DNA from: Streptomyces sp. L-9-10
GTDB lineage: Bacteria > Actinomycetota > Actinomycetes > Streptomycetales > Streptomycetaceae
Direction of reading: 5' to 3'
DNA: 64,000 bases
Assembly: GCF_004151105.1 (NCBI RefSeq)
Contig: NZ_PHRF01000162.1
Span: forward strand, 363,964-427,963
The notes beneath the pieces were generated by a model. That model was given only the letters and a program-made list of their open reading frames with translations. It did not search any database and was not told the origin of the DNA. Positions 46,501 to 54,039 of this stretch are shown here, one piece after another; position 1 is the stretch's first letter; every line of letters starts with the position of its first letter. The translations under genes and the position numbers were made by a program.

Positions 46501-48251
46501 CCCTGCGCGCCGAACGCGCCGAGATCGCCGGCGCCCCGGAGAGCATCCCCGAGCCGGACGCGGACGCCCCGCGCGCCGCGTTGCCCGCCCTGCGCGAGGC
46601 CTATCGCGCCGCCTCCCAGCTCTACGAGAAGGTGGGCGTCGGCGCCGATCTGCGGGCCGAGCAGGCGCGCGCGGAGAGCGACGAGAGCGCGGCACTCGCC
46701 GAGCTGGACCGGCTCACCAACAAGGTCCGCACCCGCGCCGCCCAGCTCCTCGAATCCACGGACGGCGCCGACGGCCCCTCCCGGCAGGCCGCCGCCGCCC
46801 GCGCCGAGTCCCTCGTCCAGATGCTGGAGTCGCGCGCCTCCACCGCGAGCGAGCAACTGGGCCGGTTCCGCGGCGAGGCCGAACGGCTCGCCCCCGAGGA
46901 CGGCGACGCGCACACCGAACTGCCCGCGGAGCTGGTCCCGGCCGACGCCGAGCAGGCCCAGACCCTGCTGCGTACCGCCACCACCGAACTGGCCGCACGG
47001 ACCGACGCGCTGGAGACCGCGCGGGCCGCGCACGGCGAGCTGCTGTACGCGCACCGCGCCGCCGAGGACGGCGCGGGCGGCTTCGACGAGACGGCCGCCC
47101 TCCTGCGCGATCTGCTGCGTGGCGCGGCGGCCGACGACCACGACCCGAAGCGCGGTGACGAGGAGGCGTCCCAGGCGCCCGAGCCGTACCCCGGCACGCT
47201 GGAGGAGGCGCGGCACTCCACGGCCGAGGCCCGCCGTTCACTGCGCGCCTGCGCGGCCGACCTCTCCGCGGCGGAAGCCGGCGTACGGGAAGCCTGCGAC
47301 GTGCTCGTCCGGCATGCCAACGCCACCCGGTACGAGCAGGTCCGCACCCCGGCCCGTCAGCAGATCCGCGAACTGCCCGCGTCCGCGCTGCCCGAGCACG
47401 CCGCCGCGTGGGCCCAGGCGTTCGCGCCCCGGCTGCGCGTACTGACGGACGAGCTGGCGCAGTTGGAGCGCAACCGCGACTCCATCGTGGACCGGCTGCG
47501 CGGGCTGGTGGAATCCGCGCTGACGACGCTCCGTTCGGCTCAGCGGCTCTCCCGGCTGCCCGAGGGCCTGGGAGAGTGGTCCGGCCAGGAGTTCCTGCGG
47601 ATCCGCTTCGAGGAGCCGGACCGTGCGACGTTCACCGAGCGGCTCGGCGAGGTCGTCGACGAGGCGACCCGCGCCGCCCTCAAGAAGAACTCCGATCTGC
47701 GCAGGGACGGAATGTCCCTGCTCCTGCGCGGAGTTCAGGCGGCGCTCCAGCCCAGGGGCGTCGCCGTCGAGATCCTCAAGCCCGACGCCGTGCTGCGCGC
47801 CGAGCGGGTCCCGGTCGGACAGATGGGCGATGTCTTCTCCGGCGGCCAGCTGCTCACCGCCGCGATCGCCCTCTACTGCACGATGGCGGCACTGCGCAGC
47901 AACGACCGGGGCCGTGACAAGCACCGGCACGCGGGCACGCTCTTCCTCGACAACCCGATCGGCCGCGCCAACGCCACCTATCTGCTGGAGCTCCAGCGCG
48001 CGGTCTCCGATGCCCTGGGCGTGCAGCTCCTCTACACCACGGGCCTCTTCGACACGACCGCGCTCGCGGAATTCCCGCTGGTCATCCGGTTGCGCAATGA
48101 CGCGGATCTGCGCGCCGGGCTGAAGTACATCAGCGTGGAGGAGCATCTGCGCCCCGGCCTGCCGCAGCAGGACCCGGACGGCGAGACGGTGCACGGGGAG
48201 ATCACCGCGACGCGGATGTTCAAACGGACGCCGGAGCCCGTCGCGGAGTAG
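43551..48251 (+). CDS. SMC/MukB-like coiled-coil ATPase
   Basis: 1566 residues. N-terminal head with Walker A LENGGGKSVLLKLI near residue 62-75, then about 500 residues of Ala/Glu/Arg heptads, a globular insert in the hinge position (residues ~690-830, starting LLPPGPDVLATVEYLGEHGIPALPGW), a second long coil and the C-terminal head with ABC signature FSGGQLLTAAIALY near 1429 and Walker B TLFLDNPIGRANATYL near 1464. Asp is followed by Asn where other SMC proteins have the catalytic Glu. An SMC motor acting on DNA with the two genes upstream is the natural reading. A 32-bp overlap joins its 3' end to a convergent gene. Confidence 0.8.
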   Translation: MYELSRVRLYSIGPAGARYADTVLDLRGVGAPVPHPAPAQAEFFEDEPVGPPRRPAPAGVLFLENGGGKSVLLKLIFSVMLPGHRNTLGGASSGVLRKFLLADDCGHVALEWQHTLTGELVVVGKASEWRGRQVSSDPRKFAEGWYSFRPGPGLSLDSLPVAESTAVRPPVEGASGARGRRRTMKGFRDSLTEAGKFYPHLDVHWEEIHDRWNEHLGDLGLDPELFRYQREMNADEGEAAGLFAVKKDSDFTDLLLRAVTDTRDTDGLADLVGGFGNKLGRRAELTAERDFTAGSVDLLGRIVEAADTRARARDIHAGAERRARTLVRRLTARAAGERERAAGLAQQVTAAAHTVTSAERERGRSALIAAELAYRHASLALTVAEKRAAAQRRELTDARTLHSAWQAAEAVLRHRAAADRSARVAVAIREAERDAAPALAARATAAADLVRALHAAAEDGERLANEEEERSATLQETGEAAHRDATSAATEAQRARSEAGHLRQRLAEVGQETAEAVRAGWLDDTAPDADPARAALAASDAEKSAVAGWDTAREAARTAADLAREAASAESRAELAAARAADAAQAAEHAYDAERRAAESIAQDERLAELLSLPATAAALAAVPAPRDGTGDRDTDPPARSTSRRPADGPLSPEDLDRYADELRELLDQGVASAERQLFDLRTAAADDSRILGALGDGGLLPPGPDVLATVEYLGEHGIPALPGWRYLAQAVDPGDHAAVLAARPELVDGVVITDPASHARAREALAGAALLPRSAVAVGTAAALLGPVPGPGSEGPADSGVFLVPPNPAMHDEHAADEERQALRSRAADRDEEIRVLAARLTGDRSLAARLGSWRADCPPGMLLELATAAGAAGESAETAAAALAEARTARAEADEAAADTARVRDERQEAAQRARRAADALAGLAFRLRERSGWQAKLRELADDAAESEARATACLERARAADEDRRAAQRAADDARRTARALRAERAEIAGAPESIPEPDADAPRAALPALREAYRAASQLYEKVGVGADLRAEQARAESDESAALAELDRLTNKVRTRAAQLLESTDGADGPSRQAAAARAESLVQMLESRASTASEQLGRFRGEAERLAPEDGDAHTELPAELVPADAEQAQTLLRTATTELAARTDALETARAAHGELLYAHRAAEDGAGGFDETAALLRDLLRGAAADDHDPKRGDEEASQAPEPYPGTLEEARHSTAEARRSLRACAADLSAAEAGVREACDVLVRHANATRYEQVRTPARQQIRELPASALPEHAAAWAQAFAPRLRVLTDELAQLERNRDSIVDRLRGLVESALTTLRSAQRLSRLPEGLGEWSGQEFLRIRFEEPDRATFTERLGEVVDEATRAALKKNSDLRRDGMSLLLRGVQAALQPRGVAVEILKPDAVLRAERVPVGQMGDVFSGGQLLTAAIALYCTMAALRSNDRGRDKHRHAGTLFLDNPIGRANATYLLELQRAVSDALGVQLLYTTGLFDTTALAEFPLVIRLRNDADLRAGLKYISVEEHLRPGLPQQDPDGETVHGEITATRMFKRTPEPVAE

Positions 48252-48771
48252 CGGCGCCGGTCCCGGCCTCCTGCCCGCCGGCCTCGTGGGCGCCGGCCTC
48301 CGGAGCACTGGTTTCCGGAGCGCCGGCCCCTCCTCGGGTCCGGGCCCCGCGTCGTATCCGGGCCCCTCCCCGGTCCGCACTCCGCGCGGCGGACCGCGCC
48401 GCGCGCCTGGCCCTGCGCCGCTCCCGGCGCAACTGGCGCGCGGTGCTGCTCGGTACGGACACCACGCCGCCCCGCTGGTTCCACATCTGGCGCGTCACCC
48501 ATACGTCCAGCACGCCCCAGGTCGCCACCACCGTGGAGGCCACACTGCTCAGCACCATCGGGAACGCCAGCCAGGAACCGGCGAGCGTACTGAGAAACGC
48601 GATCGTGGCCTGAATCAGTGTGATCGCGGCGATGATCACCGCGCGTACAGCGGCCGTTCTGACCTCGTCCGGCATGCGATACCGCTTCGCGGGCTCCTCG
48701 ACCCAGAGCCCACGGGACACTTCCCTGAACCCCTCCGCCGACTCCGCACCGCGCCGCCCGTCCGTCTCCAT
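48220..48771 (-). CDS. Membrane protein of unknown function
   Basis: 183 residues. Two strong membrane segments (AVRAVIIAAITLIQATIAFLSTLAG and WLAFPMVLSSVASTVVATWGVLDVWV, roughly 43-92) lie between an acidic N-terminus and a very basic, Arg/Ala-rich then Gly/Ala/Glu-repeat C-terminal tail (about 85 residues, probably disordered). ATG at 48771 with GGGGAG 9 nt upstream. The 3' end overlaps the SMC gene tail-to-tail by 32 bp. No function known; the basic tail might touch DNA or phospholipid. Confidence 0.75.
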   Translation of the reverse strand: METDGRRGAESAEGFREVSRGLWVEEPAKRYRMPDEVRTAAVRAVIIAAITLIQATIAFLSTLAGSWLAFPMVLSSVASTVVATWGVLDVWVTRQMWNQRGGVVSVPSSTARQLRRERRRARRAARSAARSADRGGARIRRGARTRGGAGAPETSAPEAGAHEAGGQEAGTGAATPRRAPASV

Positions 48772-49186
48772 GGACCGTCACTCCCCACCCATGTCCGTCT
48801 CAAGGGTGACTGCCCGGCTCGCTCCGCTTCACGCCGGCCATGGAACCGAGTGTGTACGCGAAACCGCCCGCAGTGCTCCCAACTAACCCCTGATCCCCGC
48901 ACACAAGGACGAATGGGAGTGCCGAAAGATTCCCGGAACGATGGGCGAACAGTAAGTTTCAGCCATCTGTTCCGGCCGGATATCTACCGTCCCGTCTGCT
49001 CTTAGCCATGCGCGTCAAGGAAGCCAACTCGCCGAATACCAGGACAACTCATGATCAAGGTGCCAAGGGGCGGCCGAAAAACATCCGGATGTGTCTTCGA
49101 GTTGCCGGTGCGACAGTAGTAGGCTCGCGCCGTTTGTTGACGGAGAATCTCCCGCAGCCGGGCGGGAGATCGAGCTGGGGGAGGCC
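48772..49186. other. Divergent promoter region membrane protein / conservon
   Basis: 415 bp. Open frames have no codon bias and 48890-49080 is AT-richer than average. TAGGCT at 49120-49125 with TTCGAG 18 bp before it is a candidate promoter for the conservon. A hairpin follows (49147-49170). I see no gene. Confidence 0.5.
49147..49170 (+). promoter_or_regulatory. Hairpin in the conservon 5' leader
   Basis: ATCTCCCGC / GCGGGAGAT, a perfect 9-bp stem with a 6-nt loop, ends 16 nt before the cvnA ATG and just before its GGGGGAGG ribosome site. It could act on translation or as an attenuator. Confidence 0.45.
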
Positions 49187-52036
49187 ATGCGCTTTCGCGG
49201 GAAATCCATCCGCCGGAAGATCGTGGCGCTGCTGCTCGTGCCGCTCGTCGCGCTGACCGTCCTCTGGGGACTGGCCACCACGCTCGCAGGCAGCCAGGCC
49301 AAGCAGCTCATCGATGTCAGACATGTCATCAAAACCGTCGGCAACCCCGTCGAGGAGTCGGTCGGTGTCCTCCAGAGCGAACGACGGCAGACGCTCATCT
49401 TCCTGGCCGACCCCACGGCCTCGGACTCGCTGACCGAACTCCGGGCCCGCCGCGGCGACACCGACCGGACCCTCGCCACGGTCAGAAAAGCCGAATCAGC
49501 GGTACGCGACCAGCTGGACGACATCTCGGCCGAGCGGCTCGACCGGCTCGTCGGCTCCCTCGAAGGCCTCGGGCTGATGCGCCGCTCCGTGGACGAGAGC
49601 ACGGTCACCCGGGAGAAGGCGCTCGCCTTCTACAACGGACTCGTCGACCCCAGTCACAACTTCCTGGCCTCCCTGTACGGACACGAGGACGTCGACGGCG
49701 ACAACTGGGGCCGGGCGCTGATCGGATTCGACCGCGCACGGGAGATGCTCTCCCGCGAGGACGCGCTCGTCGCCTCCGCGCTGATCGCGCGCAGAATGAC
49801 CCCCGAGGACGTCCGCGCCACCTCCGACCTCGTCGCCAACCGCACGCTGCTCTACGAGACCAACCTGGCCGACCTGCCGCTCTCGGACCGCGCGACGCTC
49901 GAACAGTACTGGCGCACCCCCGCCACCCTCGCGCTGCGCGAGGCGGAGAACCGTCTCATCTCGGCGGGCGCCACCGGGAGTCCGAAGACGGTCGACGCCG
50001 TGGGCTGGCAGCAGATGACCGCCTCGGTCCTGGAGGACCTGACCCGCGAGAGCGACGCGGCCACCGAGCTGTACCGGGGCCACATCGAGCCCGTACGCAC
50101 CGACATCTTCGTACGGGTCGGCTTCGCCGCCGCGCTCGGCCTCGTCGCCCTCCTCGTCTCCATCATCGTGTCCGTACGCGTGGGCCGTGATCTGATCCGC
50201 GACCTCTCCCGGCTCCGCAAGGAGGCCCATGAGGTCTCCGGCGTACGCCTGCCCAGCGTCATGCGCCGGCTCGCGGCGGGCGAACCGGTCGACGTGGAGA
50301 CCGAGGCGCCGCGGCTCGACTACGAGCGGGACGAGGTCGGCCAGGTGGGACAGGCCCTCAACACGCTCCAGCGCGCCGCCGTCGAGGCCGCCGTGAAACA
50401 GGCCGACCTCCGGCGCGGCGTCTCCGAGGTGTTCGTCAACCTCGCCCGCCGCAACCAGGTCCTGCTCCACCGTCAGCTCACGCTCCTGGACACCATGGAG
50501 CGCCGTACGGAGGACACCGAGGAGCTGGCCGACCTCTTCCGGCTCGACCACCTCACCACCCGTATGCGACGGCACGCCGAGGGTCTGGTGATCCTCTCCG
50601 GAGCCGCTCCCTCCCGGCAGTGGCGCAAGCCCGTCCAGCTCATGGACGTGGTGCGCGCGGCGGTCGCCGAGGTGGAGGACTACGAGCGCATCGAGGTCCG
50701 CAGGCTGCCGCGCATCGGCGTCGGCGGCCCCGCGGTCGCCGACCTCACCCACCTCATCGCCGAACTCCTGGAGAACGCCACGGTGTTCTCGCCCCCGCAC
50801 ACCGCGGTGCAGGTGCACGGCGAGCGGGTCGCCAACGGATTCACCCTGGAGATCCACGACCGAGGTCTCGGGATGGCGCCCGAGGTGCTCCTCGACGCGA
50901 ACCTGCGGCTCGCGGAGACCCCCGAGTTCGAGCTGTCCGACACCGACCGCCTCGGGCTGTTCGTGGTCAGCCGGCTCGCCCAGCGGCAGAACGTACGCGT
51001 CTCGCTCCAGCCCTCGCCGTACGGCGGGACCACCGCGATCGTGTTCCTGCCGGTCGCGCTGCTCACCGACGCGCCCGAGACCGAGGGCACCGGCTTCCGG
51101 CTCGACCGCAAGACCGCCACGGAGCGCGGCCGCCATCGCGCCGACGGCGGTGGCGGTGGCCGGCGCACCGCGCTCGCGAAAGTCCCCGCCGGACTCGGCG
51201 GCGACCCGTCCGTGCTCGACGGCCCGGTCGAACTCGAACCTCCGGTCCGCGCTCTCGACAGGGAGAGCGGGCCGCTGCTCGGCGGAGGTGACGGCATCAC
51301 AGATATCGAGGACACGGAGAGCGAACGCGGCGGACTGTTCCGCGCGCGGGAACATCTCCGCGACTCCAGCATCGAGGTCCCGTACACCGGCGACGACGGA
51401 CGCGACCCGTACGGCGGCCGGGACACCGGCGACGCCCGTGACGGACTGCTGGGCCGCGACGACTCGCGCGGCGTACGGGACGACGCCCGGGACTTCCGCG
51501 ACCGGCGCGACGGCCGGCCCGTCCCGCCGCCGCGCGACCGGCGCGGACAGCCACAGCGCCCCGTGGACGCCACCGCGTCCGAGCCCCCGGCCGGACTGCC
51601 CCGCCGCAAGCCCCCGATCCTGGTCGTGGACCGCGGCCGGCGGGTGGACGAGCCGGGCCGCGCCCTGCCCGAGGCGGCGCCGGATCCGGCGGCCGGCGGC
51701 ACGGGCCGCACCTGGTCCGGCGTACCGGCGCAGCCCTCACGCTCCTCGGCACCGGGCGGGCAGCCGTCCGACGGAGCCCCGCCCATGATCGACGGACTGC
51801 CCCGCCGGATCCGGCAGGCCAGTCTGGCCCCCCAGCTGAGGGACACCGCTCAGGACCCCGGCACCGGCTCCACGCCCGCCACGGGCCAGGAAGCGGAGCG
51901 GGACGCGGACGAAGTGCGCAGCCGTATGGCTTCGCTCCAGCGGGGCTGGCAGCGTGGTCGTCAGCAGAACGATGCCGAGGACCCCACCGGCCCCGGCGAG
52001 ATACAAGGAACCACATCGGAGGGGGACGGTCGATGA
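49187..52036 (+). CDS. cvnA: Conservon sensor histidine kinase-like protein CvnA
   Basis: 949 residues. Membrane segment 1 near residues 12-34 (VALLLVPLVALTVLWGLA), an extracellular nitrate/sulphonate-sensing (NIT) type domain, membrane segment 2 near 310-335, a HAMP-like linker and a HATPase_c domain near 470-620 with the N-box LIAELLENATVFSPP and G-boxes IHDRGLGMAPE and LGLFVVSRLA. The last 300 residues are disordered and rich in Arg, Asp, Gly and Pro. Conservon kinases lack a typical phospho-accepting box. ATG with GGGGGAGG ribosome site. It heads the cvnABCD operon, with ATGA overlap to cvnB. Confidence 0.93.
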   Translation: MRFRGKSIRRKIVALLLVPLVALTVLWGLATTLAGSQAKQLIDVRHVIKTVGNPVEESVGVLQSERRQTLIFLADPTASDSLTELRARRGDTDRTLATVRKAESAVRDQLDDISAERLDRLVGSLEGLGLMRRSVDESTVTREKALAFYNGLVDPSHNFLASLYGHEDVDGDNWGRALIGFDRAREMLSREDALVASALIARRMTPEDVRATSDLVANRTLLYETNLADLPLSDRATLEQYWRTPATLALREAENRLISAGATGSPKTVDAVGWQQMTASVLEDLTRESDAATELYRGHIEPVRTDIFVRVGFAAALGLVALLVSIIVSVRVGRDLIRDLSRLRKEAHEVSGVRLPSVMRRLAAGEPVDVETEAPRLDYERDEVGQVGQALNTLQRAAVEAAVKQADLRRGVSEVFVNLARRNQVLLHRQLTLLDTMERRTEDTEELADLFRLDHLTTRMRRHAEGLVILSGAAPSRQWRKPVQLMDVVRAAVAEVEDYERIEVRRLPRIGVGGPAVADLTHLIAELLENATVFSPPHTAVQVHGERVANGFTLEIHDRGLGMAPEVLLDANLRLAETPEFELSDTDRLGLFVVSRLAQRQNVRVSLQPSPYGGTTAIVFLPVALLTDAPETEGTGFRLDRKTATERGRHRADGGGGGRRTALAKVPAGLGGDPSVLDGPVELEPPVRALDRESGPLLGGGDGITDIEDTESERGGLFRAREHLRDSSIEVPYTGDDGRDPYGGRDTGDARDGLLGRDDSRGVRDDARDFRDRRDGRPVPPPRDRRGQPQRPVDATASEPPAGLPRRKPPILVVDRGRRVDEPGRALPEAAPDPAAGGTGRTWSGVPAQPSRSSAPGGQPSDGAPPMIDGLPRRIRQASLAPQLRDTAQDPGTGSTPATGQEAERDADEVRSRMASLQRGWQRGRQQNDAEDPTGPGEIQGTTSEGDGR

Positions 52037-52473
52037 CCGCACCGAACGCCGCAGCACGCTCCATAGACCCCAATGTCGTCGGAGAGCTCAACTGGCTCCT
52101 CGACGAGCTCGTGGACCGGGTCGCCAGCATCCGTAAAGCGGTGGTGCTCTCCGGTGACGGGCTCGCCACCGGCACGTCCAAGGACCTCACGCGTGAGGAC
52201 GGCGAGCACCTCGCGGCCGTCGCCTCCGGATTCCACAGCCTCGCCAAGGGCGTGGGACGGCACTTCGAGGCGGGCAAGGTCCGCCAGACCGTCGTGGAGC
52301 TGGACGACGCGTTCCTCTTCGTCACCGCGGCGGGCGACGGCAGCTGTCTGGCCGTCCTGTCCGACGCGGACTCCGACGTCGGACAGGTCGCCTACGAGAT
52401 GACGCTCATGGTCAAGCGGGTCGGCGTCCACCTGGGTACCGCCCCACGTACCGGCCTGCCCGCCGGAGGGTGA
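52033..52473 (+). CDS. cvnB: Conservon roadblock/LC7 protein CvnB
   Basis: 146 residues, roadblock/LC7 fold: LNWLLDELVDRVASIRKAVVLSGDGLATGTSKDL followed by AAVASGFHSLAKGVGRHF and VVELDDAFLFVTAAGDGSCLAVL. It is the regulator or exchange partner of the CvnD GTPase in the membrane-associated conservon complex. ATG overlaps the kinase stop. Confidence 0.93.
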   Translation: MTAPNAAARSIDPNVVGELNWLLDELVDRVASIRKAVVLSGDGLATGTSKDLTREDGEHLAAVASGFHSLAKGVGRHFEAGKVRQTVVELDDAFLFVTAAGDGSCLAVLSDADSDVGQVAYEMTLMVKRVGVHLGTAPRTGLPAGG

Positions 52474-52483
52474 GCGGGCTGCG

Positions 52484-52879
52484 ATGAGCGAAGGCGATCA
52501 GGATCAGCAGCACTGGTTCGACGGCGAAGCCGGACCGGTAGTACGTCCGTACGCGATGACGCGTGGCCGCACCAGCAGCGCGACGCGCCACCGGCTCGAC
52601 CTGATCGCGCTCGTCGTCTGCGAACCCGCGGCCGGTGACCCCGGCCGGGACCAGACGCTCTCCCCCGAGCACGTGGAGATCGTCGAACGCTGCTTCACCA
52701 GCCCCCAGTCGATCGCCGAGCTGGCCGCGGGCCTCGACCTCCCCGTCGGGGTGGTCAGGGTCCTCGTCGGCGATCTGGTGGAGGACGAAATCGTGCACGT
52801 AACCCGTCCTGTTCCGCCGGCCGAACTGCCGGACGTGAACATTCTCCGCGAGGTGATCAATGGTCTTCGGGCGCTCTAG
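52484..52879 (+). CDS. cvnC: Conservon DUF742 protein CvnC
   Basis: 131 residues, DUF742. Signature WFDGEAGPVVRPYAMTRGRTSS at the N-terminus, and a winged-helix-like part EIVERCFTSPQSIAELAAGLDLPVGVVRVLVGDLVEDEIVHV. The 3' end overlaps the GTPase gene by 20 bp. Function within conservons is still poorly defined; the winged-helix shape suggests contact with DNA or protein. Confidence 0.92.
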   Translation: MSEGDQDQQHWFDGEAGPVVRPYAMTRGRTSSATRHRLDLIALVVCEPAAGDPGRDQTLSPEHVEIVERCFTSPQSIAELAAGLDLPVGVVRVLVGDLVEDEIVHVTRPVPPAELPDVNILREVINGLRAL

Positions 52880-53468
52880 CCGCAGGCAGCGTCCGGCCGA
52901 TCCGGTGACGCTGAAGATCCTGGTCGCCGGGGGCTTCGGGGTGGGCAAGACCACTCTCGTGGGCGCGGTCAGCGAGATCAGACCGCTCCGTACCGAAGAG
53001 GTGCTGAGCGAGGCCGGCCGGCCCGTCGACGACGTCGACGGGGTCGAGGGCAAGACGACCACCACGGTCGCCATGGACTTCGGCCGGATCACGCTCCGCG
53101 AGGACCTGGTGCTGTACGTCTTCGGCACCCCGGGCCAGGACCGCTTCTGGTTCCTCTGGGACGAACTGGCCCAGGGCGCCCTCGGCGCGGTCGTGCTGGC
53201 CGACACACGCCGTCTCGCGGACTCCTTCGCCGCCGTCGACTACTTCGAACGGCGCGGGATCCCGTTCACCGTCGCCGTCAACTGCTTCGAGGGCGCGGAC
53301 CGCTTCCCGAGCGAGACCGTACGGTCGGCACTCGACCTCGACCCCGAGGTCCCCCTGGTGATGTGTGACGCGCGCGAACGCGAGTCCGTCAAGGAAGTGC
53401 TGGTGGCGGTCGTCGAGCACGCGATGACGTTGGCGGCGCGGCAGCGCGAGCACGCCGCCACGACCTGA
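52860..53468 (+). CDS. cvnD: Conservon small GTPase CvnD
   Basis: 202 residues. G1 is LVAGGFGVGKTTLVGAVSE, G3 is VFGTPGQDRFWFLWDEL, and the base-recognition loop is AVNCFEG instead of NKxD, as usual in this family. GTP-bound CvnD should signal from the kinase-roadblock complex at the membrane. No cytochrome P450 (cvnE) or other conservon extra follows; the next gene is on the other strand. Confidence 0.93.
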   Translation: MVFGRSSRRQRPADPVTLKILVAGGFGVGKTTLVGAVSEIRPLRTEEVLSEAGRPVDDVDGVEGKTTTTVAMDFGRITLREDLVLYVFGTPGQDRFWFLWDELAQGALGAVVLADTRRLADSFAAVDYFERRGIPFTVAVNCFEGADRFPSETVRSALDLDPEVPLVMCDARERESVKEVLVAVVEHAMTLAARQREHAATT

Positions 53469-53518
53469 CCTGTACGGACCGCCCCGCCGTGCGCTGCGCC
53501 GCCCCTGATCCCAGCGGG

Positions 53519-53914
53519 TCAGGGACGGTTCGCGGCGAGCCACTTGGCGGCGGTCTCCGCCAGCTCACTGTCGCGACCCGCGAGCATCATCCGGATCATC
53601 TGCGCGTCACCGCGCAGCGACCAGGCCGGATGGCCGAACGTGGCGGGATTGTTCTTCTCGATGAGGAAGTGGGCGGGCCAGGCCGTCCCGTACCCGATCA
53701 GCGGCAGGGCCGCCACGTACCGCTTCCGTCCGCGCGCCAGCCCGTAGGCGCTGATCGCGAGGCCGGTGAGCGTGCCGGTGAGATGGAGCCAGCGCGTCGC
53801 CGCCTTGGAGTGCATGGCGACGTAGTAGGGCCAGAACTCCTCGTACGAGTCGAACGTCCGCGGCCCGGCCGGCTGCCGCTCGCTCGTCCGCCGCTCATCT
53901 GTTCTTTGCGCCAT
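53519..53914 (-). CDS. DUF962/Mpo1-like membrane protein
   Basis: 131 residues. Signature FDSYEEFWPYYVAMHSKAATRWLHLTGTLTG and YGTAWPAHFLIEKNNPATFGHPAWSLRGDAQM with H-x3-W and E-x-N patterns of the DUF962/Mpo1 family, whose yeast member is a 2-hydroxy fatty acid dioxygenase. Two or three hydrophobic segments. ATG at 53914; no strong ribosome site. Convergent with cvnD, with a weak CCCTGA / TCAGGG hairpin between them. Confidence 0.85.
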   Translation of the reverse strand: MAQRTDERRTSERQPAGPRTFDSYEEFWPYYVAMHSKAATRWLHLTGTLTGLAISAYGLARGRKRYVAALPLIGYGTAWPAHFLIEKNNPATFGHPAWSLRGDAQMIRMMLAGRDSELAETAAKWLAANRP

Positions 53915-54039
53915 ACGGGCACCGTAATTGCTTTTCGGTGAACCGGGAACGGGTTCCGCGCGTCCCACCGGAAGACGGCCGGCCGGAGTCCACGGGGGTG
54001 GCCCCGGCCGGCCGTCGTGCTTCCGTCCCGCTGCCGCTC

